Positions 34,232 through 46,392 of a stretch of 64,000 bases of DNA are shown in pieces. This DNA is from Paenibacillus nuruki (GTDB lineage Bacteria > Bacillota > Bacilli > Paenibacillales > Paenibacillaceae). How positions within the stretch are numbered: position 1 is the stretch's first letter; each line of letters begins with the position of its first letter. The stretch is from the NCBI RefSeq assembly GCF_001721045.1, contig NZ_MDER01000032.1, forward strand, positions 62,001-126,000, written 5' to 3'. The notes under the pieces were generated by a model, which saw nothing but the letters and a program-made list of their open reading frames with translations, searched no databases and was not told the origin of the DNA. Both the position numbers and the translations under genes were made by a program.

Positions 34232-34549
34232 GATTCTCCCATCTCACTTATCCTATCAGAATGTTAAAAATTTTCACAATTCATTATAACCTACCGTTTT
34301 TAAAATAAATCATTTCAAGTACATATGCTTTTAAATCGTTTACAATTGCCTCAATAAGCAAAATTAGATAAACACGAAATGTAAGCCTTATCTATATACT
34401 TTTATCGGATGGGCTGTCGAAATATGTTACAAAAATATATTGCATTTAGGGGCAAAAAGACCGGTATCCTATCGGACCCGGTCAGCTCAACAAATTCATA
34501 CGTGATGCAAAGCAGATATCATATTATACGAACATAATATGAGTATAGA
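34232..34549. other. 318-bp AT-rich gap
   Basis: No gene is visible. It contains the mtnA terminator at 34453-34483 and otherwise only AT-rich sequence, presumably the promoter region of the minus-strand gene at 33689. Confidence 0.6.
34453..34483 (-). terminator. Terminator after mtnA
   Basis: On the minus strand GACCGGGTCC pairs with GGATACCGGTC (one bulge) and ends in TTTTT. Confidence 0.8.
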
Positions 34550-35647
34550 TTACACTTCAAATATATTTCTTAGACCTTCTTCATACGAAGGATAAACAAT
34601 ACCTTTTTCAGTGATAATTGCAGTTACGTATTCGTTAGGTGTTACATCAAATGCCGGGTTAAACACTTTAATATCTTGTGGTGCGGTACGTTTGCCAAAG
34701 CCTTCTGTTACTTCTTCCGCAGAACGTTCTTCAATCGGAATTTCAGTTCCATTAGCAGTGGATAGATCAATGGTCGATAACGGGCATGCCACATAGAAAG
34801 GAATATTATGTGCTTTGGCAAGTACCGCTACACTATACGTTCCAATCTTGTTTGCTACATCACCATTAGCAGCTACGCGGTCTGCACCTACGATAACAGC
34901 TTGAATCCACCCTTTGGACATTACCATACCAGCCATATTGTCACAGAGAAGCGTAACATCAATACCGGCTTGTTGCAATTCAAATGCTGTTAAGCGAGCA
35001 CCTTGAAGCACAGGACGTGTCTCATCAGCATAGACTTTAAGATGAATACCTTTTTCATGAGCAAGGTACATAGGAGCCAGTGCTGTACCATACTTAGCTG
35101 TTGCGAGTCCGCCTGCATTACAGTGAGTCAATACACCCATACCATCTGTAAATAAAGGCAGTGCATGTTCACCGATCATACGACATACTTCTTCATCTTC
35201 GACATGAATTGCAATCGCTTCAGCCAACAGACCCGCATTACGATCAGCAGTTGTTCCTGCTTGTTCTGCCAATTGATGAGCTTTCTTATTCATACGATCC
35301 AATGCCCAGAACAAATTCACAGCGGTTGGACGAGATTCAGCCAGATAAGCAGCTGTTTTAAGCACATGTTTGAGCCAGTGGTCTGCATCTTCGCCTTCAT
35401 ATTCCCAGGAGCCTAGAACAACGCCGTAGGCAGCAGAGATACCGATAGCAGGTGCTCCACGTACTTTCATCGAACGAATCGATTCAAATACTTGCTCTGA
35501 CGTAAATAATTCAAGCATTACAATTTCATCTGGTAATAAACGTTGATCAAGCATCAACAATTTATCGTCGTCCCAACGTAATGATAACAAAGGTTCAAAT
35601 GGCGCTTTAACTGGATTCTCATCCGATGTTGAAAATGATGGATTCAT
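34550..35647 (-). CDS. mtnA: S-methyl-5-thioribose-1-phosphate isomerase
   Basis: 365 residues. Converts methylthioribose-1-phosphate to methylthioribulose-1-phosphate in methionine salvage. Typical motifs: [32 protein letters not shown] (catalytic Cys) and [21 protein letters not shown] (catalytic Asp). ATG 35647 is preceded by AGGGAGTG. No mtnK, mtnW or other salvage gene is adjacent, and I see no SAM-I (S-box) leader upstream, which often precedes mtnKA in Bacillus. Regulation is therefore unclear. Confidence 0.93.
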   Translation of the reverse strand: MNPSFSTSDENPVKAPFEPLLSLRWDDDKLLMLDQRLLPDEIVMLELFTSEQVFESIRSMKVRGAPAIGISAAYGVVLGSWEYEGEDADHWLKHVLKTAAYLAESRPTAVNLFWALDRMNKKAHQLAEQAGTTADRNAGLLAEAIAIHVEDEEVCRMIGEHALPLFTDGMGVLTHCNAGGLATAKYGTALAPMYLAHEKGIHLKVYADETRPVLQGARLTAFELQQAGIDVTLLCDNMAGMVMSKGWIQAVIVGADRVAANGDVANKIGTYSVAVLAKAHNIPFYVACPLSTIDLSTANGTEIPIEERSAEEVTEGFGKRTAPQDIKVFNPAFDVTPNEYVTAIITEKGIVYPSYEEGLRNIFEV

Positions 35648-35835
35648 CTAAAGAAACACTCCCTGTCCTATATATCGTCAAACCAAAATCATATAATAGA
35701 AGATTTTATAATCGCAATCTCTACTATGATTTGAATAGCTTACGCTTGTTCATAACTAACACTTAAATAGTAAACGTTAAAATATAGGATATCGGAAAAG
35801 AAGGAATTTGCACAGTCTTTTTTCAATATCTATTT

Positions 35836-35861
35836 GTTTCGTAAATGAAATACAAGGGTAA
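35836..35861 (+). promoter_or_regulatory. Sigma-B-like promoter upstream of dps
   Basis: GTTTCG (35836-35841), a 14-bp spacer and GGGTAA (35856-35861) resemble the general-stress sigma-B consensus GTTTAA-N14-GGGTAT. The start of dps is about 75 bp downstream. Whether this organism has sigma-B is not shown by the window. Confidence 0.4.
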
Positions 35862-35936
35862 TTTGTAAACAGACGAGGCTGAGGATTGAAAGTCTCCAAC
35901 ATCCAATTTGAAAAGAAGAAAGAGGGAGATCTAATC

Positions 35937-36401
35937 ATGACGAATACAACTAATAAAGGTCAAACTAAAAAAGTTGAAGAACTTCTAAATCTACAGGTTG
36001 CTAACCTGAATGTATTATATGTAAAAATTCATAATTTCCACTGGTATGTAAAAGGTGAAAACTTCTATACATTGCATATCAAATTCGAAGAATTGTACAA
36101 CGAAGTAACATTGAAAATGGATGAAATCGCTGAGCGTCTATTGACTCTTAAAGGTTCACCTGCTGCAACGTTGAAAGAATATTTGGAACTAGCAACGATT
36201 CAAGAAGCGAACGGAACAGAAGATGCGCGTACAATGGTACAAACATTGATCGAAGACTTCGCTACAGTTAATGAGCAATTCCAAGAAACAATCGAATTGG
36301 CTGATGAAGCGGATGACCAACCAACAGCAGATATGTTGATTGCGTTCAAAGCAGATCTTGAAAAACACATGTGGATGCTTCGTTCATTCTTGGGTAACTA
36401 A
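35937..36401 (+). CDS. dps: Dps-family DNA-protecting ferritin-like protein
   Basis: 154 residues from ATG 35937 (AGAGGGAG upstream; the frame is open from 35886). The ferroxidase-site residues appear as IHNFHWYVKGENFYTLHIKFEELY and MDEIAERLLTLKGSP, the standard Dps signature. It forms dodecamers that oxidise Fe(II) with H2O2, store iron and may coat DNA. It is a single gene. No clear PerR box was found, although an AT-rich half-site-like stretch occurs near 35704. Confidence 0.93.
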   Translation: MTNTTNKGQTKKVEELLNLQVANLNVLYVKIHNFHWYVKGENFYTLHIKFEELYNEVTLKMDEIAERLLTLKGSPAATLKEYLELATIQEANGTEDARTMVQTLIEDFATVNEQFQETIELADEADDQPTADMLIAFKADLEKHMWMLRSFLGN

Positions 36402-36511
36402 TCCCCATCTCAGATGTACTGCATAAGCGTTACCCTGCTACATTGAAGTCCTTCACATCTGCGATATAATAGGTGATAACAAACCGTTACAGAAAGTGAG
36501 GGCGACGATTG

Positions 36512-37105
36512 ATGGCGGAATCAGTATTGGCTTTGAAAGAATGGGCTTCGGTTATTGAGGCGTTGGAAAAGGGACACCAGATCTTATTGATGCGCAAAGG
36601 CGGCATTGTCGAAGAGACACGTCACTTTGAGCTGAAAGATCATGCCTTTTACTTGTATCCAACTTACGAGCACCAACGTCGCGAATTGCTCAAATCCGAA
36701 TACAATCATTTGGTAGACGAATCACTTAACGGCTGGTCTCCTGATACGAGATCAGCTGGTATTCGTCTGTATGCGGAAGTAACAGATGATTTAGAGATAT
36801 TCGAGCAAGACCAGCTAGATGCTTTACTGGACCAGCATATCTGGACAGATACGTTTGCCGAAGAACGTTTGCATTGGAAAAGAAAAAGTCCGCTTCATTT
36901 ACTGATTGTGCGGGTATATATACTTGAACGACCGATAGAGATCCCTGTGCAGGACCAGTACCTGGGCTGCAAATCATGGATTTCTATACCAAGTGGTCTG
37001 GTGACGAGCGAATTGACGCCGGTGCTGGACGCTGCGGAGTTTGAGCGAATGAGAACTGTCATTTTGCAAGCTTTGCAACAAGACGGGACATTCTACAAGG
37101 CTTGA
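36512..37105 (+). CDS. DUF1802 family protein
   Basis: 197 residues from ATG 36512 (TTG 36509 is also possible). ALKEWASVIEALEKGHQILLMRKGGI and EFFLYPTYEHQ-like FYLYPTYEHQRRELL are typical of DUF1802, a family without known function found in Bacillota and cyanobacteria. Soluble, no signal. A weak hairpin with T-run (37098-37131) ends it, and the suf operon follows. Confidence 0.75.
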   Translation: MAESVLALKEWASVIEALEKGHQILLMRKGGIVEETRHFELKDHAFYLYPTYEHQRRELLKSEYNHLVDESLNGWSPDTRSAGIRLYAEVTDDLEIFEQDQLDALLDQHIWTDTFAEERLHWKRKSPLHLLIVRVYILERPIEIPVQDQYLGCKSWISIPSGLVTSELTPVLDAAEFERMRTVILQALQQDGTFYKA

Positions 37106-37131
37106 CTGAGTGATCGGTCAGGTCTTTTTTG
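37098..37131 (+). terminator. Weak terminator after the DUF1802 gene
   Basis: TGAC and GTCA arms with neighbouring pairing around a short loop, followed by six T (37124-37129). Stem strength is modest. Confidence 0.5.
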
Positions 37132-37190
37132 CATGGCATAAGATTATCGGTTTCATTGCGAGTACTTCAAATTTATTATAAAATAACTTG

Positions 37191-37241
37191 AGAATCGTTG
37201 AGAATCAGTTTAGAATGGTTCTAAGAGAGATTTATTCTTAG
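37191..37241 (+). promoter_or_regulatory. Repeat-rich operator-like region upstream of suf
   Basis: Three copies of a 10-bp unit are in phase: AGAATCGTTG (37191), AGAATCAGTT (37201), TAGAATGGTT (37211). The third overlaps a perfect inverted repeat TTAGAA-TGG-TTCTAA (37210-37224), itself overlapping a stem CTAAGA/TCTTAG (37221-37241). It may bind a regulator of the Fe-S operon; no match to a named consensus is claimed. Confidence 0.4.
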
Positions 37242-37358
37242 ACTTTATCTAAATGTATTTTCGTTTTTCGTACATCAGGGATTTGTGTACTATACTCTCT
37301 GTTGACAGATATATAAGCTACAACCAAACTACTTATTTCACTGGAGGTCAAAACTATT

Positions 37359-38141
37359 ATGGCAACGAATTTCGTCATTGAAGGTTTGAAAGCAACAATT
37401 GACAATAAGGAAATCCTTAAAGGGATTAACCTTTCAATGAAAGGTGGAGAAATCCACGCAATCATGGGACCTAACGGTACTGGTAAAAGTACACTAGCAT
37501 CTGCTTTGATGGGACATCCTAAATATGAAGTAACTGAAGGAACTGTAACTTTAGACGGCGAAGACGTTTTGGAAATGGAAGTGGATGAGCGCGCTCGTGC
37601 AGGTCTATTCTTGGCTATGCAGTATCCAAGTGAAATTACAGGGGTAACAAACTCTGACTTCTTGCGTAGTGCAATCAACGCACGTCGTGAAGAAGGTAAA
37701 GAAATTTCATTGATCAAATTTATCCGTCAAATGGAAGGAAGCATGAAAGAGCTAGACATGAATGCTGAATTCGCACACCGTTACTTGAACGAAGGTTTCT
37801 CCGGTGGTGAGAAAAAACGTAACGAAATCTTGCAAATGTTATTGCTTGAGCCAAAATTAGTTATTCTAGATGAAATTGACTCTGGTCTTGATATTGATGC
37901 TCTTAAAATCGTAGCAAACGGCGTAAACAAAATGCGTAATGAAGATCGTGGATTCTTAATCATTACTCACTACCAACGTCTACTTGATTATATTACTCCT
38001 GACTATGTACACGTAATGATGCAAGGTCGTATCGTGAAATCCGGTGGACCTGAATTGGCTGCTCGTCTTGAAGCAGAAGGTTACGATTGGGTTAAAGAAG
38101 AACTTGGTATTACAGACGAAACTGTAGGTCAAGAAGCGTAA
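37359..38141 (+). CDS. sufC: Fe-S assembly ATPase SufC
   Basis: 260 residues. ABC-type ATPase that drives the SufBD scaffold. Walker A GPNGTGKST, signature GFSGGEKKRNE and Walker B LVILDEIDSGLDID are intact. ATG 37359 follows CTGGAGG. First gene of sufC-D-S-U-B, the usual order in Bacillota; no sufA or regulator gene is present. Confidence 0.96.
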   Translation: MATNFVIEGLKATIDNKEILKGINLSMKGGEIHAIMGPNGTGKSTLASALMGHPKYEVTEGTVTLDGEDVLEMEVDERARAGLFLAMQYPSEITGVTNSDFLRSAINARREEGKEISLIKFIRQMEGSMKELDMNAEFAHRYLNEGFSGGEKKRNEILQMLLLEPKLVILDEIDSGLDIDALKIVANGVNKMRNEDRGFLIITHYQRLLDYITPDYVHVMMQGRIVKSGGPELAARLEAEGYDWVKEELGITDETVGQEA

Positions 38142-38170
38142 AACACTGCACGGAAGGAGGAGCTAATAAC

Positions 38171-41104
<2,934 letters not shown>

Positions 41105-41137
41105 ATGCTTCACAAATTAGATGGGGAGGCTACACAA

Positions 41138-42535
41138 ATGGCTAAAACAGCACCAGAAATGGAAGAATATAAATATGGTTTCCGTGATGAGCATAAGTCG
41201 ATTTTTCAATCCGGTAAAGGACTGAATAAAGAGATCGTAATGGAAATTTCTCGCATGAAAGATGAGCCTGAATGGATGTTAGAATTCCGTTTGAAAGCTT
41301 TGGAACAATTTGAAAAAATGCCTATGCCAGACTGGGGCGGCGACATTAGTGACTTGGATTTCAACGATATCCAGTACTATGTTAAAGCATCTGAAGGACA
41401 AGGTAAGACTTGGGAAGAAGTACCGACTGAAATCAAAGAAACTTTTGACAAATTAGGTATTCCTGAAGCAGAGCAAAAATTCTTGGCTGGTGTATCCGCT
41501 CAGTATGAATCTGAAGTGGTCTACCACAGCATGCAAAAAGAATTGGAAGATCAAGGCGTTATCTTTATGGATACTGATACAGCTTTGAAAGAACATCCAG
41601 AAATTTTGCGCGAATACTTTGCTACAGTTATCCCTACAACCGATAACAAATTTGCAGCATTGAACAGTGCAGTATGGTCAGGCGGAAGCTTTATCTATGT
41701 ACCGAAGGGCGTACAATGTGAAGTGCCTTTGCAGGCTTACTTCCGTATTAACTCCGAGAATATGGGTCAATTTGAGCGTACGTTAATCATCGCAGACGAA
41801 GGCAGTATGGTTCACTATGTAGAAGGCTGTACAGCGCCGATCTACAGCACGAACTCATTGCATAGTGCTGTTGTTGAGATCATCTGTAAAAAAGATGCTC
41901 GTGTACGTTATACAACGATTCAGAACTGGGCTCCAAACATCTACAACTTGGTAACCAAACGTGCTGTTGCTGAAGAAAATGCAACTATGGAATGGGTAGA
42001 TGGTAACATCGGTTCTAAATTAACAATGAAATACCCTGCGGTTATCCTTAAAGGACGCGGTGCTAAAGGTATGGTATTGTCTATCGCTGTTGCAGGTAAA
42101 GCACAACATCAAGATGCTGGCGCAAAAATGATTCACCTTGCACCAGATACAACATCTACGATTGTGTCTAAATCGATCAGTAAACATGGTGGTAAAGTAA
42201 CCTATCGTGGTCTAGCATCATTCGGACGTAATTCCGAAGGTTCTAAGTCCAATATCAAATGTGATACGCTGATTCTGGATAACCAATCCACTTCAGATAC
42301 GATTCCGTACAATGAGATCAAGAACGATAACATCACTCTTGAGCATGAAGCGACCGTATCTAAAGTATCTGAAGATCAACTCTTCTACTTGATGAGTCGT
42401 GGTCTAAGTGAAGATGAAGCAACCCAAATGATCGTTATGGGCTTTATCGAGCCATTTACAAGAGAATTGCCTATGGAATATGCAGTAGAAATGAACCGTC
42501 TTATCAAGTTTGAGATGGAAGGTTCTATCGGTTAA
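41138..42535 (+). CDS. sufB: Fe-S assembly scaffold protein SufB
   Basis: 465 residues from ATG 41138, 8 bp after GGGGAGG; the frame is open from 41105. The sequence [19 protein letters not shown] at the start, [11 protein letters not shown], and [21 protein letters not shown] identify SufB, on which the nascent cluster is built. Last gene of the operon; a strong terminator follows. Confidence 0.96.
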   Translation: MAKTAPEMEEYKYGFRDEHKSIFQSGKGLNKEIVMEISRMKDEPEWMLEFRLKALEQFEKMPMPDWGGDISDLDFNDIQYYVKASEGQGKTWEEVPTEIKETFDKLGIPEAEQKFLAGVSAQYESEVVYHSMQKELEDQGVIFMDTDTALKEHPEILREYFATVIPTTDNKFAALNSAVWSGGSFIYVPKGVQCEVPLQAYFRINSENMGQFERTLIIADEGSMVHYVEGCTAPIYSTNSLHSAVVEIICKKDARVRYTTIQNWAPNIYNLVTKRAVAEENATMEWVDGNIGSKLTMKYPAVILKGRGAKGMVLSIAVAGKAQHQDAGAKMIHLAPDTTSTIVSKSISKHGGKVTYRGLASFGRNSEGSKSNIKCDTLILDNQSTSDTIPYNEIKNDNITLEHEATVSKVSEDQLFYLMSRGLSEDEATQMIVMGFIEPFTRELPMEYAVEMNRLIKFEMEGSIG

Positions 42536-42563
42536 TTCCTTTTATAGCAAGGATTTTGAATTG

Positions 42564-42610
42564 AAAAGAGGGACAGAAAAGGGGATTGCCCCGATTCTGT
42601 CCCTTTTTTT
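42564..42610 (+). terminator. Terminator of the suf operon
   Basis: AGGGACAGAA pairs with TTCTGTCCCT; the loop itself contains GGGG/CCCC pairing, and seven T follow. Downstream to 42837 the DNA is AT-rich without recognisable features. Confidence 0.92.
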
Positions 42611-42837
42611 GTTAAATAAATGTATTTTTATATGGACTAAGTTAATTATTTTTGATCTTATCAGTAATGGAGATATGTATCAACAGTTGCTTTAACACTT
42701 GTGTGTTTGAGTTTCTCGAATACTTATTTATATATTCTAAATATATTTTCATTTAATGAATTGTAACTTCTTCATGAAAAATATTTTAACCTTATCCATT
42801 TAATAATGATATTGATAATTTATTTATGAGCAGAGCC

Positions 42838-42875
42838 AGAGCCGTATTAGCTGTCTAAATATCTAATACGGCTCT
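42838..42875. terminator. Strong hairpin downstream of the small minus-strand gene
   Basis: AGAGCCGTATTAG (42838-42850) is perfectly complementary to CTAATACGGCTCT (42863-42875). Only the plus-strand side has a T-rich tail (GTTTCATTT), although the gene it would follow is on the minus strand. It may be a mRNA 3'-end stabiliser rather than a classical terminator. Confidence 0.55.
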
Positions 42876-42900
42876 GTTTCATTTCTCAACTATCTTTAAA

Positions 42901-43014
42901 TTATGATCTTTCTGCAATACCCCAAGTAGGAGCAGTGCCAAATCCATGACCTAAAATAATAATTGATCCTTCTCCATGCCCAAAAGCTGGAGTACCACTT
43001 AAACCGTGCGTCAT
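42901..43014 (-). CDS. Small glycine-rich protein, 37 residues
   Basis: A short frame with ATG at 43014, preceded by AAAGGAGGG at 7 bp, one of the best ribosome sites in the window. The product begins MTHGLSGTPAFGHGEG and ends GTAPTWGIAERS, with a central hydrophobic stretch SIIILGHGFG; two GHGxG motifs are present. It has no signal peptide and no Cys. The 500-bp AT-rich gap around it holds no other gene. I do not recognise a family; a sporulation-type small protein, a signalling peptide or a bacteriocin-like peptide are possibilities without direct support. Confidence 0.65.
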   Translation of the reverse strand: MTHGLSGTPAFGHGEGSIIILGHGFGTAPTWGIAERS

Positions 43015-43250
43015 ATCTTATCCCTCCTTTTCTATTTATTATCCATTAGATACAGTTACTTGTAAATTATATTTTATCTATTATTACGGTATATAAAGTA
43101 ATTAAAAATGCGATTGATGTAGCTAATATTATGTAATAAAGCATATACATCATTCCTTATATTTTCAAAATGAACTAAAAGTATTGAAGCAGAAAAAATT
43201 AATAATCTTCCAGCAAAGAAGACAAATTGTTATAGTTCATTTTATTTTTT

Positions 43251-43280
43251 AGATATATGTGTTGCCAACCACATATATCT
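43251..43280 (+). promoter_or_regulatory. MarR-type operator on the -35 region
   Basis: A perfect inverted repeat: AGATATATGTG (43251-43261), 8-bp centre TTGCCAAC, and CACATATATCT (43270-43280). The centre contains the -35 box TTGCCA. Confidence 0.75.
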
Positions 43281-43290
43281 ATAGTATTAT
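43262..43290 (+). promoter_or_regulatory. Sigma-A promoter of the OYE-marR-qor operon
   Basis: TTGCCA (43262-43267) and TATTAT (43285-43290) with a 17-bp spacer. It lies between and within two palindromes, so binding of a dimeric regulator would block RNA polymerase. Confidence 0.7.
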
Positions 43291-43293
43291 TTA

Positions 43294-43305
43294 GTTGCCG
43301 GCAAC
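43294..43305 (+). promoter_or_regulatory. Second operator palindrome at the transcription start
   Basis: GTTGCCGGCAAC is a perfect 12-bp palindrome placed just after the -10 box. Its half GTTGCC also occurs at 43261-43266 in the first operator, consistent with one regulator binding both. Confidence 0.7.
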
Positions 43306-43329
43306 ATAAATATATTGGAGGAATGTGAA

Positions 43330-44397
43330 ATGAAAAATATATGGGACTCTATAAATGTAGGTCATATGAAACTTAATCATCGATTAGCCATGGCGCCGAT
43401 GACTCGAAGTCGTGCACATGCAGATGGAAGACCAGGCGATTTAGCGGCTCTGTATTACGCTCAGCGAGCTTCACTTGGACTTTTAATCAGTGAAGGAACG
43501 CAACCTTCTGATGATGGTCAAGGGTATTTAACAACTCCAGGTATTTATACAGAAGATCATATTAAAGCATGGAAAAATGTAGCGGATCAAGTGCATGAAA
43601 ATAACGGTTATCTATATATTCAATTGATGCATGTCGGAAGAATGTCTCATCCCGATAATACGTCACATCATCGTCAAGCACTGGCACCTTCAGCTATTGC
43701 TCCTCAAGTAGGTATGTTTACAGCAGAAGGAATGAAAGATATTCCCATTCCTAAAGAAATGACTATAAAAGAAATTGAACGTACGATTCAAGAGTTTCGT
43801 CATGCTGCTGCGTCGGCGATTCGTGCGGGTGCAGACGGTATCGAAATTCATGGAGCAAGTGGCTACTTATTCCATCAGTTTTTTGCCAACAATGCTAATC
43901 AGAGAACAGATCAGTATGGAGGTACGATTGAGAATCGTGTTCGTTTTGCTTTAGAAGTCGTAACTGCTGTTGTAGAAGAGATTGGAGCAGATCGTGTAGG
44001 TTTTCGGATTTCCCCGGGTATGGCTCTTGGAGGAATCGTGGAAGAAGATGCTAATAAAGAGTTGTACCTTTATCTAACGAACCAATTGAATGCATTGAAT
44101 CTCGCTTACTTGCATATCGTATACAATCAAAATGATGAATTTCTCAAAGAAGTTCGCCAAGCATGGAAATCGGTTTTACTCGTTAATCGACCGGATCGCG
44201 CTTTAGAAGATATTGGAACAGATATCGAAAATGATCTGGCAGATATCGCATCTATAGGTCGTTGGGCTATCGCTAATCCAGACTTTGTAGAACGATTGAA
44301 AACAGGTACAGATTTGAATGAACTTAACCCAAATGGATTGTACGCAGGGGGTCGTGAAGGATATACTGATTATCCTACACTAAAAGAAAAGAAGTGA
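43330..44397 (+). CDS. Old yellow enzyme family NADH:flavin oxidoreductase
   Basis: 355 residues from ATG 43330 behind GGAGGAATG. The FMN-dependent barrel shows LAMAPMTRSRA at the start, GYLFHQFFANNANQRTDQYGG and NRVRFALEVV, typical of NemA/xenobiotic-reductase-like enzymes that reduce activated alkenes or nitro compounds. It is the first gene of an operon with a MarR regulator and a quinone oxidoreductase, which together suggest a response to electrophiles or quinones. Confidence 0.9.
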   Translation: MKNIWDSINVGHMKLNHRLAMAPMTRSRAHADGRPGDLAALYYAQRASLGLLISEGTQPSDDGQGYLTTPGIYTEDHIKAWKNVADQVHENNGYLYIQLMHVGRMSHPDNTSHHRQALAPSAIAPQVGMFTAEGMKDIPIPKEMTIKEIERTIQEFRHAAASAIRAGADGIEIHGASGYLFHQFFANNANQRTDQYGGTIENRVRFALEVVTAVVEEIGADRVGFRISPGMALGGIVEEDANKELYLYLTNQLNALNLAYLHIVYNQNDEFLKEVRQAWKSVLLVNRPDRALEDIGTDIENDLADIASIGRWAIANPDFVERLKTGTDLNELNPNGLYAGGREGYTDYPTLKEKK

Positions 44398-44403
44398 TAT
44401 AAC

Positions 44404-44865
44404 GTGACACAATCATCTGACATTTCAAGTTATTCAGCTAATTTTTCTATATTTGCTTTGGCACGATCACATAGAGGATTGGCGGCGCAGTTATTACGCA
44501 AAATCGGATTATATCCGGGACAAGAAATTATGTTGATGCAGCTAGGTGACAAAGATGGGCAATCTCAAAATAGCTTGGGAAGAACATTAAGACTGGATCA
44601 TTCGACAGTCGCAAAATCGGTAAAGCGCTTAGAAGATGGTGGATTTGTTATCAGAAAGCGATCCGAAGAAGATAAACGAATTACAAACGTCATGTTAACA
44701 GATAAAGGTAGACAGGCTGTAAATGAGATTGCCGAAGTATGGAAAGCCTTAGAAGACATTACTCTAAAAGATATTTCAGAAGAAGAATTGAAAATGTTTA
44801 TACGCATTTCTAACCAGATGACTGCCAACGTAGAAGCCTTTTTAGATATCGACGACACGTTATAA
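44404..44865 (+). CDS. MarR-family transcriptional regulator
   Basis: 153 residues. The winged-helix is visible (GRTLRLDHSTVAKSVKRLEDGGFVIRKRSEEDKRITNVMLTDKG). GTG 44404 starts 6 bp after the oxidoreductase stop. It most likely represses its own operon through the palindromes at 43251-43280 and 43294-43305. It has no Cys, so sensing by thiol oxidation is unlikely; a ligand is more probable. Confidence 0.9.
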   Translation: MTQSSDISSYSANFSIFALARSHRGLAAQLLRKIGLYPGQEIMLMQLGDKDGQSQNSLGRTLRLDHSTVAKSVKRLEDGGFVIRKRSEEDKRITNVMLTDKGRQAVNEIAEVWKALEDITLKDISEEELKMFIRISNQMTANVEAFLDIDDTL

Positions 44866-44908
44866 CAAAGAAATAAAAAATTCAATCAAGATACAAGGAG
44901 ATGACCAC

Positions 44909-45832
44909 ATGGGAAAAATGAATGCGATTGTTATTTCTAATTACGGTGGACCTGAAGTCATGGAATTAAAAAGTATAGATATCCCTGTTCCTCAAGCCGG
45001 ACAAGTGCTTGTACAGATCAAATATGCGTCTGTTATACCGTTAGATTTTAAAATTCGTAATGGCTGGCTCCAAGTGGTATTCCCAACTTCGTTTCCTTAT
45101 ATTCCGGGTAACGCTATGGCAGGAGAAATTGTATCTGTAGCTGCTGATGTGACAGACTTCCAACCTGGAGATCGTGTCTTTGGAATCGCTAATGGTTCCT
45201 ATGCTGAATACAGTGTAGCTGCAACCAACCAATTAGTGAAAATGCCAGATCATCTGAGCTTTGAAGATGCAGCGACTATTAAAGGTGGTGCAGACTCTGC
45301 TTGGAAAGCTTTATTCACAGAAGGAAATCTAGAAAAAGGTCAGACGGTACTTATTCATGCAGCCGCAGGTGGTGTAGGTCAATATGCTGTCCAATTGGCG
45401 AAATGGAAAGGGGCTACCGTGATCGGAACAGCATCTACTTCCAATATTGAATTTATCAAAGAATTAGGTGTAGATCAGGCGATTGATTATACAACTACTT
45501 CGTTTGAAACAGAAATTGATCAAGTAGATGTAGTCGTGGATCTGGTGGGTGGAGAAACAGAAGATAAATCGTGGAGCTTACTGAAAGAACAAGGAATATT
45601 GGTATCTCTAGTAAAACAACCTTCACAACAGAATGCGGACTTGTATCATGTCACCGCCAAATTTAATACTGAAAACCCTACACCAACCGATTTGGAGACC
45701 ATCACTCGTTTAATAGCCGACAAAACGTTAAAAACAGAAATAGATAGTATTTTCGATTTGAAAGATGCTTCAGAAGCTTTGCAAAGAAGTGAGAGTAGAC
45801 GAGGTAGAGGCAGAATTCTTTTGAAAATCTAA
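44909..45832 (+). CDS. Zinc-independent quinone oxidoreductase-like MDR protein
   Basis: 307 residues of the medium-chain dehydrogenase superfamily. The GroES-like domain (PQAGQVLVQIKYASVIPLDFKI) lacks the zinc-ligand pattern, and the NADP-binding motif is HAAAGGVGQYAVQLAK. Such proteins reduce quinones or enones. ATG 44909 follows AAGGAG. Last gene of the MarR operon; the terminator follows. Confidence 0.88.
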   Translation: MGKMNAIVISNYGGPEVMELKSIDIPVPQAGQVLVQIKYASVIPLDFKIRNGWLQVVFPTSFPYIPGNAMAGEIVSVAADVTDFQPGDRVFGIANGSYAEYSVAATNQLVKMPDHLSFEDAATIKGGADSAWKALFTEGNLEKGQTVLIHAAAGGVGQYAVQLAKWKGATVIGTASTSNIEFIKELGVDQAIDYTTTSFETEIDQVDVVVDLVGGETEDKSWSLLKEQGILVSLVKQPSQQNADLYHVTAKFNTENPTPTDLETITRLIADKTLKTEIDSIFDLKDASEALQRSESRRGRGRILLKI

Positions 45833-45868
45833 AAGAATATTTATTGTTAACATAATCATTTGACGATA

Positions 45869-45911
45869 GAAGTAGTGGAACTTTATGCTAGGTAAAGTTC
45901 CACTACTTTGT
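45869..45911 (+). terminator. Terminator of the OYE-marR-qor operon
   Basis: AGTAGTGGAACTTT pairs with AAAGTTCCACTACT (14 bp), followed by TTTG. Confidence 0.88.
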
Positions 45912-45997
45912 ATATCGACAAGTCTTTTTTTGTATTGTTTTGCATAGTGAATGTCGATTATTAAATTCTATTTCAACTAAAAAAGGAATGAACCAAC

Positions 45998-46324
45998 ATG
46001 AAAAGCAGGCAAGAAGCGATAGATTACTGTATGGCATACGATAATGTATATGCAGATCATCCGTTTAAAGATGACAACTGGACTTTAATCAGACACCAGC
46101 ACAACAAAAAAACGTTCGCATGGATTTTTGAAAGAGAAGATCATATCTGGATAAATGTGAAATGTGAACCGGGTATGATCGAGCAGTGGCGCGAAGAATA
46201 TGAGTCTATCATACCTGCATATCATCTTAACAAAGACCATTGGAATTCGTTGATATTGGACGGTTCTATTTCGGCAAAAGATATGAAGTACTTAATCAGT
46301 ACCAGTTATGAAATGACCAAGTAA
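45998..46324 (+). CDS. MmcQ/YjbR family protein
   Basis: 108 residues. YADHPFKDDNWTLIRHQHNKKTFAWIF and KDHWNSLILDGSIS are the characteristic stretches of this CyaY-like-fold DNA-binding family. Function unclear in Bacillota. ATG 45998 lies behind AAAAGGAATG. Single gene. Confidence 0.82.
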   Translation: MKSRQEAIDYCMAYDNVYADHPFKDDNWTLIRHQHNKKTFAWIFEREDHIWINVKCEPGMIEQWREEYESIIPAYHLNKDHWNSLILDGSISAKDMKYLISTSYEMTK

Positions 46325-46392
46325 TATTCTGTTATACAGTCCTTATCTATAAAGGCGAAGTAAATGGTTCGCATCTGGGAAATAAACTATCT

